Below, piece by piece: positions 13,087 to 26,086 of a stretch of 64,000 bases of DNA. Under the pieces are notes generated by a model that worked only from the letters and a program-made list of their open reading frames with translations, did no database searches and was not told the DNA's origin. How positions within the stretch are numbered: position 1 is the first letter of the stretch; each line of letters starts with the position of its first letter. The translations under genes were made by a program, and so were the position numbers. This DNA is from Limanda limanda (Eukaryota > Chordata > Actinopteri > Pleuronectiformes > Pleuronectidae). The stretch lies in assembly GCF_963576545.1 (NCBI RefSeq), contig NC_083649.1, positions 4,995,406-5,059,405 on the forward strand, read 5' to 3'.

Positions 13087-13674
13087 CTGTTCACTGAATC
13101 TGTCCGCTCCTCTGTCTCCAGGACCCGGACTCGTTCAGTGAATCTGTCCGCTCCTCTGTCTCCAGGACCCGGACTCGTTCACTGAATCTGTCCGCTCCTC
13201 TGCCTCCAGGACCCGGACTCGATCACTGAATCTGTCCGCTCCTCTGGCTCCAGGACCCGGACTCGATCACTGAATCTGTCCGCTCCTCTGGCTCCAGGAC
13301 CCGGACTCGTTCACTGAATCTGTCCGCTCCTCTGCCTCCAGGACCCGGACTCGTTCACTGAATCTGTCCGCTCCTCTGCCTCCAGGACCCGGACTCGTTC
13401 AGTGAATCTGTCCGCTCCTCTGTCTCCAGGACCCGTACTCGTTCACTGAATCTGTCCGCTCCTCTGACTCCAGGACCTGGACTCGTTCACTGAATCTGTC
13501 CGCTCCTCTGCCTCCAGGACCCGGACTCGTTCACTGAATCTGTCCGCTCCTCTGCCTCCAGGACCCGGACTCGTTCACTGAATCTGTTCGCTCCTCTGTC
13601 TCCAGGACCCGGACTCAGATCAGCCAGGACCCCGGAGGACTCCCACTCCTCTGTCTCCAGGACCCGGACTCAGC
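13087..13674 (+). repeat. elmod1: 44-base minisatellite just upstream of the elmod1 start codon
   Basis: Twelve consecutive units of 44 bases plus a broken thirteenth at 13645-13674. Each unit holds TGAATCTGTCCGCTCC, then CTCTG(T/C/G)CTCCAG and GACCCGGACTCG. The pyrimidine run ending in CTCCAG/GA looks like a splice acceptor in every unit, and the last one (AG at 13659-13660) is the likely real acceptor of the first coding exon. Unit-to-unit changes are few, so the array is recent or homogenised. Confidence 0.92.
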
Positions 13675-13695
13675 TCAGGACTCCCAGCCGCAGAC

Positions 13696-16600
13696 ATGAA
13701 GCACTTCCTCAGGTAAAGACCCCATTGTTCAGCCTCATTGACAATTCATTGTGAATGCCAGCACCTCCTCGCTGTGTTTTATCATTGATCTGCTGTAATG
13801 ATGACATGTTTCCACCAAACACTGTGGTGGACCCGGCAATTCCCAGTTCTCCCATTGAAGATTCCCCCCCGATCGATGCTGTGTAAGTGGCTGTTGAATG
13901 GGTTTGATATGGTTCCTCTGCATGTGGGAGGAGGCCTCTTCATCATGGAGCACATGTACAAACCTCTGCTGCTGTTTCTATTTATAGTTCAGGTCTGTGC
14001 ATTTCTGTGCTGGGTCTGTTTATCTGCATATTTAAAACACAGGAGCTTTAGTAAACATGAAAGATAAGATATCAACACATCAACAACAACAATAGTCAGA
14101 ATAATGATTATAAACTTTATCTCTTAGAGTAGAGTTAGCAAATCGTAGGAAAAACAGATCATACCCAGTAATGACATAACAGAAAAAAGGACAAACAATT
14201 TTTGCACAAGGCTTTATTTGTGCATTATGTATAAGTAGATATTACATGTATATGCATAAAAATACTGTTTCAAGTTTATAGGGAGAATCTAATGAATGAA
14301 TGTGATGAATATTATGATCATCAGTAGAGTATAGTGTTATTAATGACTACTATTATTAGTTACATATCATATATTTGCAAGGTTTTAATTTTAATCCAAA
14401 GATGCTCTTGTATTTATTAATAAAATCACAATATTGTAATATCCTTGGATGTTTTGCTTCAGCTTTGAGCAACAAGAAAATTCCAAGGCGTAACAAGGCT
14501 TTGATCTTTGACATAAGAGAAACACTGTAAAAAGTGGAATTGAGCTAAAATGGAGTAAAACAAAGTCAGGAGGAAAACAGTCCCAGATTCTATTTGAATT
14601 TTAAGTAAATGGTTTGTATTTATATACGATCAAAATCTTTACCACCTCTGCTTCGAGGGACTGAAGCCAAATCCCTGCTGATGATGGGGAATGAGGCCGG
14701 GTTCACCCTGGACCTTTATGATTGATTGACCTCTACAGGAACGTGGAGAACATGCCAACTCCACACAGAAAGGTCCCGGCTGCAGGTTTCACCTTCTCAC
14801 TGTTATGTGACAGTACCATCCACTGCACCCCCGGACCAACCCGCTCCGTAACCATTTACTACTTTATGAGCCAACAGTCGTATATCAGAATCAAACCCCT
14901 ACATCAGTCTGTCAATTTTAGAATATATATATCACATATATTCATTTTAGACATCAACATATCATTGGAAAAATTACAGATTCTAATCACATTTCCCATG
15001 AATCCCTCTGCTTCCTGCCCCCGGGTTTCTTTTTGGTTTGATTCCCTTTGTTTTGATCCTCGGCTTCATTTAATGAACAGTGGAGCCGGCTGAAGCTGCC
15101 AAATTGTTTTTCGCTGATGACTGTGTTTGTTTTACAGTAATTATACTAATGTGCCAAAATGAACGTGGTAACAACACGCTGATGTACAAATGATTTGTGT
15201 TGCGCTTTTAAGGACTTTGGCTGATTCCAAAACAGCCTGAACGTAGCGTCAGAGGCAAAACTCAGAGGATTCAAACATCTGCAAAATACTCAACGTACAT
15301 GTTGATGCATGGTTTTACATGAAGGTGACTCAGATCAGTTTTCCCCATCATAAATAAACTGATATTTATGTGTACGAGTCAATGCATGTTCCCTTTAAAT
15401 CAAAGCTAATGATCAGGAGGCAGGTCCAGTGTCACTTTTCCTGTGTTTTAACCCTGGAAGTGTTCGGCTGCTGTGTAACCTTTAGATCCTGCAGCCACGC
15501 CCCCTTTGCTTCCTTGAAGGTTAAGAAAATGACAGAGAGTCTCTACGAGCTGTTTAACATGCCGCTCTCGTCTCAGGCTGGAGAAGAGAAGAATTAATCC
15601 TCCAGGACCGGAGCTGTGATTCTCTTCCCTTCTTCTTTTTGTTGACACGGAAGATGATGATTCGCACTAATCCCTCGGCAACAGAAGGATTTATTTCTGC
15701 CTGAAAAGGTTGTAAATTCCATTCCTCTGGAAAACCAACAACGACCGAGAATGTTGGCCTCCAAGGTTAAATAAGTAATGATATAATAAACGTATTTACA
15801 GAGAATCCAGGGAAATAACCCCTCGCTTTATCTTCTGTAACACAGGATCATAAAATCATTTCCTGTCTTGTTTCCCAGAGTTCAGTGCGGTTCCGTGTTT
15901 CTTAATGGGTCATTCTGCATTTCCCAAGACACACATCTACATTTTCCAGCTCGGTGTCACCTGTAAAAATAGCCCGCTTTGATCCCAGGCACTTCTCCCC
16001 TGGTAGACGAGAAGTGAAGCACAATTCTCTGACTTCCTTTTCCCTGTGCAGCCTCTTCCTCCATTGAAGTTACTCTCTCAATCAGTCTGATCCCCCCCCT
16101 CCGTCTTCTCCTCTTCAGAGTGGTGACCCAGTTCTTCGTGTTCCTCTACTGTAAACTGCTGTGGCGGGGCCTGAAGTTTGTCGCCAGGAAGTTGACGGGA
16201 CGCTGCGAGCTGCAGAGGATCTGCTACAACAACAAGCATGGAGCCCGCAGGACCCTGAAGATCGGTACGCCCGGACACTACCTGACATTCACTGCATTTG
16301 TATTGAATTATTTATGGTTAATTTTTGATTATCTGGCTTTCCTTGGAACATTGAGAGTGAAAATTAAGTTCCATGATTATTTTGTGAATGTTTTAGTTTC
16401 CATCCTTCGTTTTTCTACTCATCAAAAGTCTTTTACGGGTTTTTTATTTCTGTCATGAACCAAAATAAGTATCTAAAGAATGATTTTTTCATGTGATTTG
16501 CAGTTTCCTTACACTTTGCAACCTTTTCCTTCCAGAGTCGTCCCTGAGGTTCTCCAAGAATGGGGTAAGAGTCTCTGATAAACAGCTTGTGGAATACAAC

Positions 16601-19506
16601 ACAGTTTTTCTAGCTTCACTCTGTTTATTCCCTGTTTTCTTCTCATGCTTCGTCCTCTGCAGCTGCTACAGTCGGCCCTCAGCGTCCATCATGATAAAGT
16701 GGATAAGACCATCGACGACATCATGGCCTTGAAGAAGATCAACCCTGACACCAACCCACAGTGAGACGCTACATTGCACATCACATTTGTGTTGCCTCTT
16801 ATCACTTGTGGTAAATTAGAGGTTAGGATCGACAGCACTTTCAACACAGACGTTTGTTACGGCCCCACAAACATCAGTAGATAAACCCGAAGGCTCAGAG
16901 GAAGCCATAACATATAGAGAGCACACAACAGTAGAATTTATCAAAACCAAACTCAAAACCATTAAGGGACTACATTAATGAAACAAAGAGAGGTGGATAT
17001 CCTGGTGAAACTAAGTCTAAATCAAAACCAAGCAAAGATCTCCTACTCAAACTAAGTGTGTAACATGTTCTGCTCCTTTTGCAATGACTGCTGAGGAACC
17101 CTTGAGCAAGGACAGCTCAAACTAATGCAACACATGGTTCAGGGTGAAAGATTGTGCTTATATGTGTGTCCCTACAGGCTGGGCATCTCTCTGCAGGCCA
17201 GTCTGCTGCAGATCGTGGGCTACAGGAGTCTGGTGATGGAGGTGGAGAAGCTGCGCAGGGAACCGTACGACTGTGAAAACTCTGAGCACGAGGAGATGCT
17301 GATGAAGGTACAGCAAATGAAAAGGATAAAATTATCAGGTGTCAGGACTAACACCCGGAAATCCAACACGTACACAATGAGCAGATGAGAGTGATACATG
17401 CGGGAGACACAGGATGAAAGTGCTAAAACAGACTTTCAGATTAAAAATAATCAAAATTTGGGTCACTATTAAAAGCTCATTCTGAGAAAACACGTATCAA
17501 GTATCATGTTTATTTGATCTTGTGTGTGTGTGTGTGTGTGTGTGTTCTTTGCAGCTGTGGAAGGAGCTGCGTCCCGACACACCTCTCACCGGCCGCATCT
17601 CTAAGCAGTGGTGTGAGATCGGTTTCCAAGGCAGCGATCCCAAGACCGACTTCAGAGGAATGGGTCTGCTGGGCCTCCATAACCTGCTGTAAGAAATAAG
17701 GATCTCACCCTTTAGAAAAAAAGTGTTTGTGAAGCACTGAGAAGTTTGAAAATATAGTTTAGATTTGTTGTGAAACAGAGGAGTTGAGTAGTTGGTCCTT
17801 CATGTGGCTGTGTGAGTCCAACACTTCCTCTGAATGTGGTTTGAGGGATCAGATGCAAATACGTCCTCTAAGCATCTTTGTTTTGTGTAAACATTATCTC
17901 AGGTCTGATCAAGGTCTGATCAAGGTCTCATAATTCTATAAAACATTGATAATGGTCCAAACACCAGTCAGACAGTGTTGCACCTTAGTGGGAAATTTAT
18001 TTTTTAAATTAAGTAAATACAACTGCAGCAAAAACACATTGAAGAAAGTCCTTTTAATACTTAATAATAACTGTTCTGTCTTTGTATCATAAGTCTTTAG
18101 TGGGATCTTCAGATATATCACCTCTCCTGTGTCTCTTCAGGTATTTTGCCGAACACGACAAGGCCACTGCTCTGCAGATGCTCAACGACTCCCTGCAGCC
18201 GAAGCACAAGTACGTCCACTCCCTCCATCTCCTCTTTTAACAAATCATGGTCAAAGCATTTTAACGGAAAACACCAGGTATTAATTATTATTATTATTAT
18301 TATAATCAGGTTACATTTTGAGTGTAAATAGTTTAAGGTTCAAGGTTAAATGTGTTGATGTATAAAGTTTAGCACCACAGATAAAACATCAAATTAAATT
18401 CCTCAATAAAACTGTGAAAAGTTGAAAGAAACTTGTCTTCACTACTCAAACGATAACAAAACCCAAATTTTAATTTAATCAGGCAATAAGATAACAGATG
18501 TTTTGGTTTCAGCTTGTTTCATTTCCCCCTAGTGGCCAAAAACCGAACTATTACAGCTTTAGAGTTTCTACCAGACACTTTAACCTGCACTTTATCATCA
18601 TCTGCATTAATCAGATTATTCTGCTTGATTATATTCATTCTGCTTCATGATTTCACTGCATCATCTTTTATAAACTGCTGCTGCTGAGTGGGCTTTCTTT
18701 GTCTCATTTCACAATGAAGATTCTTCTTCTCTTTCTTCTTCACCTCCACCTTTTTTACCCATGCCTCCTCCTCTTCTTCCTCTTCCTCATCTTCCTCCTC
18801 CTCCTCCTCCTCCTCCTCCTCCTCCTCCTCCTCCTCCTCCTCCTCCTCCTCCTCCTCCTCCTCCTCCTCCTCCTCCTCCTCCTGTCTGTCACATTCACTG
18901 TAGGAGCACAAACCAAAAGCAAAGGTACTCACTTTCACTTTCATTCACTTTCTCACTCCATTCATTTTCTGTCGCTTTTCTCGGTTGATGTTTTACGCAC
19001 AATTTAAAGCAGTATTATTATTTATCTGCAAACGTATTATCAGCCTAAATCCTACTGTCCCAACCACAGTGACAGTTCTGTGTCTAATATTCATGAAAAA
19101 TATTGTGCATTTTTATAAACCAAATCAGGAAAAGCTCAAAAACTATATATTATCGATTCTGCTTTTCATTATTTGTAATTTTGCCCTCAAACAAACAAGC
19201 AAAGCGACAGTTTGCATATTTAACAAAACTGCATTAAGTAATACATACATTATATAATAGACAAAATGTTGCTGCTTTGGTGAAACTTCAAAGTCACAAT
19301 GAAGACACCAGAAAGTCACCGGTTTAGAGAAGAAAGGTCATAATATGTGATTTATCTTAAAACTCTGTAGTTTTAGTTTCTGTCCACAGTGTGGCGCTCT
19401 CGCTGCTGTTTCACATGTAGACTGTCAATGACTCCAGTGTGTGTCCTTCACAGTGAGATTAACAAGCCTGAATGGGAACAGAAGAACCTTGACAAGGCTA
19501 TTGGGT

Positions 19507-19565
<59 letters not shown>

Positions 19566-21701
19566 TGTTTGTGTGTGTGTGTGTCTGTGTGTTTGTAACT
19601 AGGCGACTGATTTGTCCTCAATGAAGCAGTGGAGGGGATCTGGAACGAGTCCATTGAATGTGAGAGTGTAGAATTGTGTGTGTGTGTGAGTGTATGAGTG
19701 TGTGTGTGAGTGTATGTGTGAGTGTGTGTGTGTGTCCTGATCAGCTCTGATAAACAAGGACTGACTTTTTAAATCACACACTCAGTTAGAGTCCTCCAGT
19801 TGAGACTCCAGCCGAGCAGAAACCTGTAAACTGCTCCTCAGTTTCTACTCTGGTGGATTAGGAAACACTGGAGTCTGTAGTAAAAGTACCAAGTGGCTAC
19901 AGTAGAGTTTATATTAACAAAAAATCGTTTTAGTTTTGATGGTCGAGGGAATCTATTTGTCGTAAAGACCTTCGTAACCTAGTTTATTATCATTATTAAA
20001 GGAAAAGGTCATTATTGGTAGCATTTGCTTTTCACAGATTCATATTTAGACACATGCTCTTTGCCATGAAGGCACATTTCATACATAAGCAGTATTAAAT
20101 CATTTTTCCTGTTTGTTATATGAAGTGACAGTCGGGACACAAATATGAAAGAAAATACTTTTAAAAGCTAAATTATGTGAAAGATGAAATATTTAAGATA
20201 AATGCTATATGTCAGATTTTTTACATCCTTTTTCCAGGAAACCTTTGTTTTACTTGCTTCTGTTATGTGTTAGTGAGAATTTCAATAATCTGGGGTATAT
20301 ACGCAAACATCTATATAACCTTGGTTTCATCTTTATCCTTAATACTCACCAACCCAGTTCAGCTCTCTCTCTCTCTCTCCCACTGTTCATTTCATACCGA
20401 CTGTATCTTTCTCACCTTCCTGCAGTTACTCCTTTGCCATCGTGGGCATCAACATCACGGACCTGGCTCACTCTCTGCTGGTGAGTGGAGCTCTGAAGAC
20501 TCACCTGTACAACGTGGCCCCGGAGATGCCCAGTCTGCAGCACCTCCAGCAGACCTTCTGTGAGTGGGACCTTCTGGGAAAATACTGAACCAATATATAC
20601 CATGTTTTATTTGTATTATCTATGTTTCATAGAGACATGATCCAGCGAACAGAGAAGAATTCCTGTGATCAGTCATTGATCAAAACAGACAAAGCAGAAT
20701 CAGAATCAGTCAGAATCAGAATCAGAAGGTATTTATTGCCAAGTAGGTTTACACCTACCTGGAATTTGCTCTGGTTATTGGTGCATACAATGAACATAGA
20801 AACATAAAAACACAATAAATACACCACACATAAGAAAAACAATAATAATAATTAAAAACAATATATATTTACTCACTATTTACTTCTTATTTACTCACTT
20901 TTTCTAGTATTTATACAAGGTAGCATTTATTTAGACATAAACATATCTATATAAAAATATATGAAAGATAAAAGATATAAAAAGTGAAATTAAAATGATG
21001 AATAACACATCTTTGGGTTTTTTTTCTGCCCCCAAGTGGGCAATAAATCTAACCATAGATTTTCAACCCTGTAGTTTTTAAACTTTTTAGTCACTTTCAG
21101 CAAACCACATTAAACTATAGACTGTAGATAAATAAAGGTGATATGAAAACTTCCTAAATCATCTTGATGTTAGTAGATGAGACAAAGAATGAACCTTAGA
21201 AGTGGGATACATTTGCCCTGTCCCCCCCGATCGCTTTTTCATAGACTCTATATAGCTTCATAAGTATGTCAGAACCACAAGATGGTGGATCTGGTGTCCT
21301 GGATATTTTGGCATCATTTGTGTACAGTGGGAGGAAGTCGTCAATCTTTATCAACCTTTAAAAACTAATTTACCTTCCTGCTGCAGCTGGAAACAAACTG
21401 ATGAGAGCAAATCTGCAAAATCCAAACATTGAACTGCAAGACCTCAAACTTTCAGAGGGGAAGTAGTCATGTGATCGATATCGACTCAGTGTAATGAAGG
21501 ATGGACTTTTCTCCCCCCCCCCCAGGTTACCTGATGCAGGAGTTCCACCGCTTCTGGGTGGAGGAGGATCCCAGCGACATCATGGAGTTCAACCGGGTTC
21601 GCTCCAAGTTCCACCGGAGGATCCTGCGACAGCTGAAGAACCCGGACATGGCTCTGTGTCCCCACTTCGCCGCCTCCGACCTCCACCTGGTCAACCTCTA
21701 A
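13696..21701 (+). CDS. elmod1: ELMO domain-containing protein 1, 10 coding exons, 327 aa
   Basis: Coding exons: 13696-13712, 16119-16264, 16536-16564, 16663-16760, 17178-17307, 17555-17688, 18141-18209, 19454-19504, 20426-20559, 21526-21701. All introns are GT-AG and phases join (984 bases, stop TAA 21699-21701). The product starts MKHFLR and ends near DMALCPHFAASD, both as I recall human ELMOD1 (334 aa). Residues about 133-306 form the ELMO domain. The signature WCEIGFQG-DPKTDFRGMGLLGL is complete, and the arginine of DFRG falls at residue 174, the position proposed as the catalytic arginine of this GAP family. ELMOD1 stimulates GTP hydrolysis by ARL2 and Arf-family GTPases and is needed in vertebrate hair cells. 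The N-terminus (VVTQFFVFLYCKLLW) is hydrophobic and may bind membrane. Compared with the long human form the loop before residue 215 is several residues shorter. The first coding exon has only 17 bases and exon 3 only 29. Confidence 0.96.
13740..16118 (+). other. elmod1: elmod1 intron 1
   Basis: About 2.4 kb of AT-rich intron. Open frames at 13798-14067 and 14722-15093 lack a family match, splice context or coding character. No other feature is supported. Confidence 0.7.
18784..18882 (+). repeat. (CTC)n trinucleotide array in elmod1 intron 7
   Basis: About 99 bases of perfect CTC on the plus strand. Read in the direction of elmod1 transcription it is a long polypyrimidine tract lying right before the candidate microexon at 18904. 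Confidence 0.97.
18904..18924 (+). other. elmod1: Candidate 21-base microexon of elmod1
   Basis: The segment GAGCACAAACCAAAAGCAAAG (21 bases) is preceded by GTCACATTCACTGTAG and followed by a GTACTC donor. Flanking coding exons end in phase 2 and 21 is a multiple of 3, so inclusion stays in frame and would insert a lysine/glutamine-rich seven residues after QPKH. The place is the loop where human ELMOD1 is longer and, as I remember, alternatively spliced. The sequence does not resemble the human insert closely, so this remains a guess from splice signals. Confidence 0.3.
19507..19590. repeat. (GT)n microsatellite next to the exon 8 donor
   Basis: The GT array begins inside the GTAAGT donor region of elmod1 intron 8 (donor at 19505). 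A second, more broken GT stretch lies at 19674-19735. Confidence 0.95.
20695..20850 (-). mobile_element. Retrotransposon 3' end in elmod1 intron 9
   Basis: A run of AGAATC hexamers is followed by GGTATTTATTGCCAAGTAGG and sequence common to fish LINE/SINE 3' ends. Read on the minus strand it is a 3' UTR ending in a TTCTGA repeat tail. No coding part remains. Confidence 0.5.
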
Positions 21702-21900
21702 ACACACACACACACACACACACACATACACTGACACCCTCACCACCCCCCCACTGAGCCCCAACAGAGCCCCCTCCCCTCTGTGTCTGCCATCTGAAAA
21801 TCAGAAATCAGAAAACTGGGACACATGTGGGGAAGCTCTGGTCCTTGTCTGCTCCGCCCACCTCGTCCCAGCTAACGTCATGTCGCGTCACTGCCAACAG

Positions 21901-21979
<79 letters not shown>

Positions 21980-24735
21980 ACACACAGCTACACACACATG
22001 CACTGCCTCTGCGCCCTCACTGCAGCGTCAGACCACCAGCATCAGAGACGACCATAGCGATTGTAGCTGTGCATGAGGAGGCTGCACCACCCCCCCCACC
22101 CCCCACAGACTCATTGTTTACCTGTTGCTTTTATGATTCATGATGATTGTATCACAGCCTTTACACCTCACTTAAAACCTTTTGCTTATTTTAACAACAA
22201 ACCAAATTTTACTTTCCCAGCCCCAAAAAAAGAGAATCTAACCCTAAGTGATCATCAGCTCAGAATATTCTGTTAAATCGGCCGCTCGGGTTTTTGTATT
22301 TGAACTGAAGAGCTGTTGAGGATCGATGTACATAACATAATGAGGAGTGAGAGAGAAATGAAGCTGGTGCTGATTCAATCAAAAACAATCAAACATCCCA
22401 GGGCCGGCTCTGGACTCTGCCTGTTTGAGGTCAATACTACAGATTGTACTGTAGATTCTTATCATGTCTACACGACGTTAACACCTAAGACTCCTACTTG
22501 TTGCCAAAATACAGTTTATGGGTTTTTTACCCCGTCTTTTATTCAAGAATGTGGTTTTTCAATTGATTTCATGTTCAGATCTTGTGATGCTTTCCCTCAA
22601 AGTCTCTGCTTGTGCTCGAACACGGACGTCAGACTGATTCCCTTCGCGCTAGCTTCAGCTCTTGGATTTCTCCTCTACTTTTTATTTTGTTTTATGCCAA
22701 AAAGTCTTTCAATCAGTCAGGTGAAGTGATGACGAGTGAAATTGAGCACGAGAAGAGCAAATCAAACCGGATGAAGCACAAGCAGGAGCCGGTGAAAGCA
22801 TCTGAATGTGAAATCAACGAGTTCTGCTCTTTAATAAAAGTAGGAAACAAACACATGCAAACATCGAATGTTGAGAACTTTAAATCACAGCAGCGGTTTG
22901 TTTCTCATGAGCTCAAATCTAAGTTTTGTAAACCTGTAGAAATGATGCTCATAAAGTTTTTTCAAAATAACTTGTTTGGTTGAGCTACAGATCTTAAATT
23001 AGAAGCAATACTAATAATATTTATGACTAATTTATTCCCTTCTATGTATTTACGCTGAAAAAACAATTTAAAATGATGATTGTTATTTTTACAGGTTTAC
23101 AAAGATCTTTTTGCCTTTCTTTGACTCCATGCATTTATTCTGTTACGAATGTTTCTCACACTCACGATTGTTTGATTCTATTAATTCCTTCATTGAATGT
23201 GACACTGTGTCCACTGATCAGCCAAAGCAATAATTTACATTCACTCCACCGCACATCTCTGAGACTCAGTGTTTTGCTTTCTGACTCCGAGCTGGAATAA
23301 TAATGATCAGAACAGAAGCTGCTGCTGATTGTATTTAACAGAGATGAAATTAAACTGAATCATGAGCCTAATGATGATGAACACACATCTGGCTGCTTCT
23401 CGTAATGTCCAGGTCTGGAGGGAACATCTCTGCTTGTCCTCCTCAGTGAGGTCAGATGGGGGTTGATGGGAACCAGTGAGGTCATCGTGTCCTGGAGGAT
23501 GAAAGTGGTTTCAGATCTTTTCAAGTATTTCTGTCGACTTTGACCCCGATTCTTTCCTCCAGTGTGTTAGAAAGGTTTTTCTGTGACTATAAAAACCTGA
23601 GCTGCGTGAACCACAGCGCCACCCATTGACCGTATAACAGAATTACAATTTAACCCCCAACACCCCTATTCAACTTCTGTACTTATTCTCTCTCAAGCAT
23701 CAACCACCATTAATCAGAAGAGAGGTGACTGTGACAATTTAAAAGACTGAAGATGGAAACGTTGACCAGCCACTCAACGTTTCCAGTTCTCTAAGAGGAA
23801 TTTACACAGACACATGTCACTGTCACTGCCTCTATTCTGTTTTTCACCTGTTCGCCAAAAGTTATTCAATTAAGAGGTAAAATGGTTGATTAATTAACAG
23901 TAGAAACGTGAAGAAATGTGTTTTTCTTCATAACTATCCTGTTAATTATCTCATGACCCCTTCGTTTTGTGTTTGTTTACAGCAAAAATAAAACAATAAT
24001 AGAAAAACCACATTACAATTAACTATCAGATTTTTATTTGAACATTATTGAATTTCACTGAGAAAACCCCCAGAATCCTTCACTGTCTGCGCAGCATCAC
24101 TTTGATTATTATCTCAGCTCCGAGTCGCACTTTTTGATTTTCACTGAACGACAAATGAAACAAAAGCTTAAATCTGTCTCACGTCTTCTTCTACTTCACC
24201 GTGTTGCTTCTCTCCAACACTCGACCACCGTGCTCGTCTCACATCGTGCGTTCGATGCCGACGGCGCCGACTAATATTCTTCTCTCTTTTGCTGCCATGC
24301 CTGCACTTGTTGATTGTGTTTGAATCGTGTGGAATATCTCTAATGTCTCATTGAAGTGTTTGTCAACGCTTCTCGTCAGTATTTACGCAGCCGTTTACTT
24401 CGCTGAATGTCAGTCGCTGGTTCCATCTCCTGCTTGCAACTTCCTTTGCTCTGCTATGGTCAGCTGGAAAAAAATGATTACGCAGTTTCCTTTGTGATAT
24501 AGTGAATTTAGAAATTTGTGGTATTTGGAGTGTGAGGGCCGACGTGTGTCCTGATCCTTTAGATGAAGTTAGCTACACGCTGCTGTATATTCTGCTTCGA
24601 AGCTGCCTTTAAGACTGCGATCTGCATGCTGATGGTTTTCAGTGTTCTTCAGTAAAGCCCAAAATACAGTACTCCTGGATATTGTACCGATGTGCTTCGT
24701 TTGTCTGTGTTGTCCTTTTTGAGAACACAATAAAA
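21702..24735 (+). other. elmod1: Probable elmod1 3'UTR
   Basis: No new gene starts in this 3 kb stretch after the elmod1 stop, and a canonical AATAAA sits at 24729-24734. CA arrays occupy 21702-21726 and 21902-21994. A Pumilio-type site TGTACATA is at 22327-22334. Long AT-rich 3'UTRs are common for brain-expressed genes; earlier polyA sites (for example AATAAA near 23986) would shorten it. Confidence 0.4.
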
Positions 24736-24745
24736 AAACTGACCA

Positions 24746-24869
24746 TTGACTGTTTTGTCGTTTCTTTTTTAAGGTGAGGCACCAAATTGGTTTGTGTGTC
24801 AGTGAGTCGTCAGTATGAGAGACTGTTAAAATATCTAACATCTAAAGCAGCTGAAATAAATCATTTATG
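24746..24869. repeat. Dispersed 120-base duplication, copy 1
   Basis: From TTGACTGTTTTGTCGTTTCT to AATAAATCATTTATG, repeated at 26833-26951 with only a few changes and small gaps. It begins 12 bases after the AATAAA at 24729. Confidence 0.9.
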
Positions 24870-25679
24870 ACCGGAATGTGCGATCAAATGACAATGTGAA
24901 ATATAAGTGGTGTCGATAGTCGTGAGGAAAGTGTCACACAACTCTACGAGGATTGTCGTGGCACGATCACAATCCTCAGATTTCTGTCGCAGCGCCATCA
25001 TCAGCACAACACAAAAAATTAAAAAAGTTATTAAATTCTCCTGATTATGGAACACACACAAAAAAATGCACAATATATCTGTTGTTATTCTCTGTAAGAA
25101 GGTACAGATTCAATGTTCCCTCTGTATGAACTGAAAACATCTTTTCTCAGGATGTGTCGTTGTGTTTTGAACAGGAAATTTTATTATAACTGTCAGGACA
25201 TTCTGTGCAAATTGTCTGTTAAAAAATAAAGTTGAGTGGAGAAGAGTAGTTTCCTAACTCCTCACAGCTTCTCCTTCACATCTTTCCTTGACCTGGTGAC
25301 GTATTCCATCCGGGTCAAGGAGAAATGGTTATGAAAGGAGATTATTAGGACTTTCTGAACTCACCCCCCATGTGCCATTTACTTCCCATCTTTATCTGGT
25401 TTCCTAATTTGATTGTCTTGCTCCGATGTGATTCACATTTAATTCTCCTCACCTCCTATTGACTGTCTGAGCTCTTTTCTCCTTCTTCAGTTTGTCTGCT
25501 CACTTCTGTTTTCGCTCCATGTTCCTGAGTTTTACAAACATTTTAGCTGCAGTTGTGTCTGATGATTTACTCTTTTCTCAACTACCTGCCTTGTCTTGGG
25601 TTGTCTGCAATTTGCGCCCGTTAATTACACAACTAATCGTCCTCAGATCAAACATTTTAAAGCTCTAACAACAGAACAA
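24870..25679. other. Intergenic DNA, no gene seen
   Basis: Contains a short inverted repeat (TCCTTGACC at 25284 and GGTCAAGGA at about 25313) and an AATAAA near 25226. Nothing else recognised. Confidence 0.5.
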
Positions 25680-26086
25680 TCTGTGGACTATAGTGGATCC
25701 CATCCTGATACTGGATCGTGATCTTGCTGGTTGCTGACCAGAGACTATGATTGCAGCAGGACTACTTGACATATAGTATTGAAGTTATCCTTCAAAATGT
25801 TTACCCTATCCATGCTGCTAAAAAACTTTAATCCCGATGATGTTTTCCTACACTTGACATCTATTACACTTGTGTCCGTCCTGGGAGACAGATCCTCACA
25901 TGTGTCTCTCTGAGGTTTCTACATATTTTTACCTGTTAAAAGGGTTTTTAGTAATTTTTCCTTCCTCTTGTTGAGGGTTAAGGACAGAGGATGTCTCACC
26001 ATGTTAAAGCCCTATGAGACGAATTGTTATTTGTGAATGTGGGCTATACAAATAAAATTTGATTGATTGATTGATTGAACAATCCT
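25680..26086 (+). mobile_element. Fish retrotransposon 3' end, plus copy
   Basis: Ends in GGGCTATACAAATAAA followed by a GATT repeat tail, the usual 3' end of a very common fish element. The internal block with CCTGTTAAAAGGGTTTTTAG and GTTGAGGGTTAAGGACAGAG matches the minus copy at 41362-41620. Non-coding and truncated. Confidence 0.7.

Noticed and set aside
11389..13695. Sarcolipin between slc35f2 and elmod1
   Set aside because: No frame with the expected short membrane peptide seen.
18645..18944. Poly-glutamate frame (minus) and poly-leucine frame (plus)
   Set aside because: Translation of the CTC array in elmod1 intron 7.
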